From Apostichopus japonicus (taxonomy: Eukaryota; Echinodermata; Holothuroidea; Aspidochirotida; Stichopodidae), in NCBI RefSeq assembly GCF_037975245.1, contig NC_092568.1, forward strand, positions 15,328,501 to 15,392,500: a DNA stretch of 64,000 bases, read 5' to 3'. The stretch's first letter is position 1. Each line of letters opens with the position of its first letter. Below the pieces are notes generated by a model. The model did not search any database. It worked only from the letters and a program-made list of their open reading frames with translations, and had not been told where the DNA came from. Shown one piece after another: positions 58,640-64,000 of the stretch. The position numbers and the translations under genes are program-made.

Positions 58640-61600
58640 TCTCAGTTTTGATGCTTAGATGTTACCACAAAAAACTTCATGAAAAGTCGACAATTGTCAA
58701 GTGAATTGAGAAAAGGGTAATTTTTCTTATTAAAACCAAAGTAGTTAAAAATTGGAACAAATCAAACAAATATGTTTGGATTACTTGCAGAAGGAATCTG
58801 TCCAATGATGATGTTGTCTTGGTTAACAGGTGTGTGTAAGATGGTTTGTCTTGTCTTGTCAAAATGAAATGTTATCTCAATATCCTGGTTGTTTAATAGG
58901 TTTCCACGCAGTCACTGCATCTGTTTCCTTAGTTTCCATATGTCTGAACTGTTATTTTACCTTCACCCTTTTCCTCTGTTGTTGAGTTAAAGAATGAATA
59001 TGGGGTTTACCTGCCAACGACAGAAAAACTTGGAGTAGACAAGGCAAAATCCGACACAACAAAGGCCAGGAATCTGATCTGTACGATTTTACACAGGTAG
59101 CATTGTTACAATGCAGCATCAAGGGAAACGTGGCCAGGGGTAAAGGTGCCAGTACAAAATGAGGCTCCGAGGGAAACCACCCTTAGGCCCAGAGGAGGGA
59201 ATGCCATCATTGGTAAGTTTGGAGTTCATTCCCATATTCGGTCTACTTAAAAATGTAGAGATATGACAGAGGAAGCAAATGCTTTTACATGCAATCTCCC
59301 ATCCAAGTCCCCCCCCCCTCCCTCCAAAAAAAGTTGAAAGTGCAAAGGCAGGGTCTCTAGATTCATGTTTATATTAGTCTTAATTACTTTCAAAAGAAGA
59401 ACTTGACTCCTCATTCACCTAAAAGGAGGACATTTTTGTATTTATTTCATATAGTACTGTACAAGGAGAGAACAAAGGTTAAATGGATAGGAATGATTAC
59501 CTCAGATGAAGATAATATACCTTATACACCTCACTGTATGAGTCACGCATCATGTAAGGTTTAAGAGTAGAGGAAACTGATTTTACACAAACCGGAACAG
59601 ATTCTGTATTTTGTAGCAAGTAATAGTGCTTGGCTTGCTATAAATTGTGTTCATCAGACGAATCCATTACTTTTATAAGCAAACATTTTAGAGTGTAGTT
59701 AAGTCAATGTGTAATTCCAAACAGCGCTTGTTATGCAAAGTCCACCAGTAGTTTCTCATGAAGTGCTGATCACAATGGGCCAATTACCAAATTGTTAACT
59801 GCACATGTTTATTTGTAAAACCACGACATAAGGGATTCCATGTTCTTTATACAACAGATTACGTCATCCTTTTATATGCAATGAGCACCAGGCTATCAGA
59901 GTTGCGTGGAACCCTCCTGTCTGTGGCTGATGACGAGGAGACGCAACTGGACTTAGGTTGGTAGGATTTTATTGCACATAATGTAGTTTTCCTTATATAA
60001 ATATTTTGAATGGAGCATTCCAAACACTTCTCTCGCCAATATATGAGGGTGCTATTGTAACCAGAGCATAACATAGTTAATGTTTTGTATAGTTATAGTT
60101 TTCTTTTATTTTCCTACTTTTGTTTTTATTCATTTGATCATTTCCTTTATTTTCTTGTTTTTGTTTTTATTCATTTAACAATGAATAACCTTTACTTGGT
60201 AGATTGAGGATTTCCCTTCATTTTCACTTTTATTGCTAACTTCTGAATGGCAACAGTTAGTGGTCGGGTGGCCCTGTGCGATCTGTCTCTTTCTTAAACT
60301 AAGTAATTGTTTTGTGTGGTCCCATTTTCTAGGAATATATGAATGGCTCCAAGAGTCTATCCCTTTTCAGAACTGTGGGTGAAATAGACAGTTTTATAAC
60401 TTTTTTGGTTAGATAGGAATGTGTTGGTGATAGATGATTATTGTAAATGTACCTTAGGACACCATAAGTTTAGTAATGTGTCTGGTAAATTATTTATTAA
60501 GTATTAATTGACAGCTGGTTGGTCACTGGACCTCAGACACCAGGAAGTGGAGGGCAAGCTGGTTAAGAGTAAGAGGGGAAGTTGAGACAAAGGCTAAATC
60601 ATGAATATTCAATAAACCAACCTTTGTGTTTAATTGGTTTAAGGTGGTCATGTGTGAGCTGCCTTGCACTATTGTTATGGGATGTATTCCTATTATTATG
60701 GGATGTATTCTTATTATTATGGGATGTACTTCTAATTATTATGGGATGGAATGAATAGGGTATGATGGTAGGGGGAAAGTTAAGAAAAGACACTGACGTC
60801 GAGTTTGTAATAGTTAGAGGAGAAGGATTAAGTTTGATATAGAAGGGCACGAGATCATAATTATTTTCTTAGACTAACTTCACCAGTAATAGAAAAGAGG
60901 ACCAGTATTAAATTAATTAGAAGTAAGTAGACACTTTAAGCTATTTACCTATGGAGTTTTTATAGAAGTTTAGTGAATACATCGAGCTTGTTTTACAAAT
61001 GGATATTTTAGTTTAGTAAACACCTGGAACTGTTTTACATGAAGATTTCATATTTAATGAAAGTTCATCACCCGAAGCTGTACCAATGGAGGCAGACCTA
61101 TACTTCATCCTGTGCATGATCTGGCAACCCTATTATTTATGTTGTGATGGAACTATAAATCCCCATTTTAATTATACGTCCTTGTTTGGATCCGGAGTGA
61201 ACCCCTGCAATGACCCAACCCAAGTGATGAACAGCCCCCGCTAGTGACCGAAACTGAGACGCCCCAAGAGGTTATTTCCCCGAGTCGCGAGCTATTCAGA
61301 GAACCACCCTACTCCAGCGACGCCCCCACTAAGTGAACCGCCCTAGAAGTTTCCCAAGGAGACAATTTTGTTTTCAGATTGTATTCGGTCGACCCGCGCC
61401 GCGATTTTGTTATTATTTCGTTGGGACTGATAAGTATTTTTTCCATTAAGTTCAGTGGAGTCGTTATAAGAAGTAAGAGCTCCGAGATATGTAAGTTACA
61501 GCCATTTTTATAATTTTACATTAAGTTTAAGTAACCCCATTGATATAAATACAACGTCCATGTGCATAGTAAACACACCACTTTACCTTAATTTGTTTGT

Positions 61601-62780
61601 TTTGTGTGAGCATTCCGCCTTTTTAAGTTGTCCCCAAGATCTCAGAGTAATCCGGCCCTACCCTCATGGGAAGGTGCCACTCGTCATCTTCCCAAACCTA
61701 AATATATATTTACGTCTGGTCACTGCGTTTTTGGCCGGCTACACTATCATTATGGAAGAAAAGACACGACCAGCTTATTTGTGCACCACTTCAAGATGTT
61801 TCAATGTAATGTGTGCTTCCTAAACATTTGTTTGTATTTGTGTGAAATAGTCAACAAGGTAATCTGTTTTGTTTTATTATAAAGGTGTTAACAGTGTCCT
61901 TGTGTTAGAGTCATCTTTGGCATTATTATTAAACATTGTTTTTACCTTCTAATGTCATTAGATAGGACCTATCTGTCCATACCCAATTCTTCATGGAGAA
62001 GCATGGACAATACATTTCGCATTATTTTTTGTCTTGTTTCATATGATTTTAATACCCCAGAATGTGTGGATTTTATTCCTTGAGACATCCAAAATAGGGT
62101 TAAGGGGTCTTCATTTACTTTCTACTGAAGAAGAGTCTTTCTTTAACATTATCAAACCTGTATATCTTTAGTTATTGTTTTGTTGATTTCTTTCATCTTC
62201 CATACCAAAGGCTCTTTTTATTTTTGTACACTTGCCATTATAAGTCCGTCCTGATAAAATAAGTAAAGAGGGCCCAATGGGGGAAGGGGTGGGGAAAGAC
62301 TGGGCACTTAAAGTAGTTAGTTTAGATTTTCCTTCTTTGTATGAATGCCAGAAGTTTTATTTATTTTTTGCACACTTGCCATAACTAGTCAGTCCTGATG
62401 TTGCACAACAAACTATTCGGTCCTAATGTATTTGTGTGTGTCTTCGATTACATGGTATTAACTAAATTTAATAAACATGTTTACTGGTACATTAATGGTC
62501 TTCTGTAATTTTTCGAGTGGCCAAAATTCTAAAATTATTAGACTAAATAAATTGCATCCAAATTGAACTTCAAATGCTTTAGGTTAAACTTTTAACAATC
62601 CAAAATGTTCAACATAAAATTCAGTTTTGCAGCAAACAGAATCAGTGTAGAGTTGCAGCTGATGAAAATAAACTTGAAATTTCATGTATTATATATAATT
62701 ATATGTATTATGATTGCCATTTACCTTAACCATGTCAAGTTTGACTGCACTATATTAAAACTAGTAAATCATAGATAATT
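58640..62780. other. Non-coding stretch with a small minisatellite
   Basis: Mostly AT-rich and featureless. A duplication of TTTTTGTTTTTATTCATTT occurs at about 60119 and 60160. The GC-richer patch 61180-61400 is LTR-like in style but has no partner. Confidence 0.4.
60677..60750. repeat. 24-bp minisatellite, about 3 copies
   Basis: The unit TTATGGGATGTATTCyTATT recurs at a 24-bp period, with slight degeneration in the last copies. Confidence 0.8.
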
Positions 62781-62784
62781 GTAA

Positions 62785-63085
62785 CCAAAATTAGCCAGAT
62801 AAAATTGTTTATGGGCCATATAGAAATTTATCTGGATTTGCTCTCTATCAATCATATACAGTTTTATCTGGCCCAGTATGGATGCAATAAAATTTAACCA
62901 GATAAAATATTATATGGGTCATATAAAACTTATTTTATATCAAGTTATATCTGCCCAATTTTTTATCTGGCCAGATATAAATTACAGATCTGGAGCAGAT
63001 CTGGCCCAGATTGATATTCCAGATCTGGCCAAGATCTGGATTCTTAAATCTAGCCCAGATTTTGGACTTGCTCAAGCATACAACT
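62785..63085. repeat. Iterated-motif block built on ATCTGGCCAGAT
   Basis: TTTATCTGG, CCAGATAAA, AGATCTGGCCCAGAT and GATCTGGCCAAGATC recur about twelve times. As in the other blocks, the motif is palindromic (AGATCTGGCCAGAT) and appears on both strands. The termini are not defined. The open frame 62878-63087 is a by-product. Confidence 0.6.
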
Positions 63086-63089
63086 GAAA

Positions 63090-64000
63090 AATGTTTCATA
63101 AGCAATTGCTTGGGCTTTTGGGAATGAGATTTAACAACTAACCAAACGTGGTAAAGAATATCATGATTTGTGCACCAATCAGGCCTAGTTATGTGTTAGC
63201 TGTGGAACTGCTGTTCGCCATTTAACATAATGTTTTATTACACAATTCAGAGTGCTCGGGGTGAATTAGCCAATTATGATATCAATGTAATTATAGGCCA
63301 GGAAATAATTGCTTACGCCACACAGACTGAAACGAAAACAAACCAATTTTATTTCTAGGCTTGTTAACAATATGCAGGCTAGAGCTACTGTACCGTGCTG
63401 CGGTTTCGTGTCCAGAAGCCGGTGTGAAAAATAAGTTGCAATATGCGATGTAATGTATAAATAACCTTTCTTAAATGTGACCATCACTGTGCAAATAGAG
63501 GTTAAGCGTTTCCCACGTGTAAACTAACATAGGCCTGTGACAGAAATCATCTTTCCTACGAAACGGCCAGGGCTAACCACAGCCATAGTGTGTATCATAT
63601 ACTGTAAGTTACAGATATTACCTCAGATGCCACTATGAGCTGCCTCGATTTGGGCGGGTTGAGAAGCCCTAGATTGCAACACTTTCCTTCCATTTAGGAA
63701 TGAGAGAGTTCCATTTTCAGCCAGTCTGAAGACTGACTTTGTCTCCGTCAGATCCTTCCGGGTTTTTCTTTTACCACTTGGATAGTTTCTCATCTCTTAG
63801 GATATTAGCTATTTGTCAGACGATTTCTGCGAACTTTTCCATTTTTAGTTATGAATTGACTTACTGATAAATATACAGAAGCCGAATGCGAAAAATCGCT
63901 AATAATACGGATACTGCCAGAGTCCATTACTGATTATTTGTTTACTACTTTAATGTATCTGCTAGCGGACATTGTGTTCGGGGAGACACAATTTATAACA
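63090..64000. other. Non-coding stretch
   Basis: No exon, array or element motif is recognised to the end of the window. Confidence 0.4.

Overview
This is eukaryotic DNA, most likely from a marine deuterostome invertebrate and probably an echinoderm. The reasons are the low gene density, AG/GT introns, frequent TAGGCCTA-type words, and the mix of CR1/L2-like LINEs, Penelope-like elements, THAP transposons, tRNA-SINEs and many MITE-like repeats. No prokaryotic gene, operon, CRISPR array or rRNA is present. The species is inferred from style, not from a diagnostic gene.

Layout. 1-3.3 kb: three 3' exons of a SAM-associated protein gene, with one frame break. 5.6-6.7 kb: an array built on GTAAATTTACAGT. 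10.0-11.0 kb: a promoter-like block and a Ty3/gypsy integrase remnant. 11.86-11.95 kb: a near-perfect hairpin. 12.23-16.12 kb: a complete TIR element with a 5-bp target duplication, carrying the 5' exons of a SAM-type gene. 17.3-17.65 kb: an iterated-motif block. 19.29-25.47 kb: a Kolobok-like DNA transposon (TTAA duplication, long TIRs) with a broken THAP gene on the plus strand and a broken P2X7-like zinc-domain gene facing it. 26.9-31.4 kb: a nearly full-length dead CR1/L2-type LINE. 31.9-37.6 kb: a graveyard with a LINE endonuclease scrap, a Penelope-like fragment with a hammerhead-like motif, and a zinc-finger/family-B DNA polymerase remnant. 38.8-44.2 kb: the best host-gene candidate, five frame-consistent minus-strand exons with a SAM-like domain, a conserved central domain and a Cys2HisCys finger. 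44.5-45.2 kb: a second LINE endonuclease. 46.4-46.6 kb: a tRNA-derived SINE. 47.5-48.9 kb: a TA-flanked MITE whose empty site exists at 34.8 kb. 49.4-54.65 kb: a CCCAGCCAGC-ended element with TTGGGCCCAA arms and an SGNH-like ORF inside. 54.8-56.3 kb: a broken SWIM/YqaJ nuclease gene. 56.3-64 kb: mostly empty, with one small exon-like ORF and short repeats.

The main biological story is transposon ecology. At least three DNA-transposon systems carry unusual proteins (a P2X7-like domain, a SAM-family protein, an SGNH-like protein). Several unrelated element families have arms made of their own short, mostly palindromic motif repeated many times. Almost every coding region is broken by single-base lesions, the main exception being the 38.8-44.2 kb gene.

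All family assignments come from reading motifs by eye. No alignment or database search was possible.
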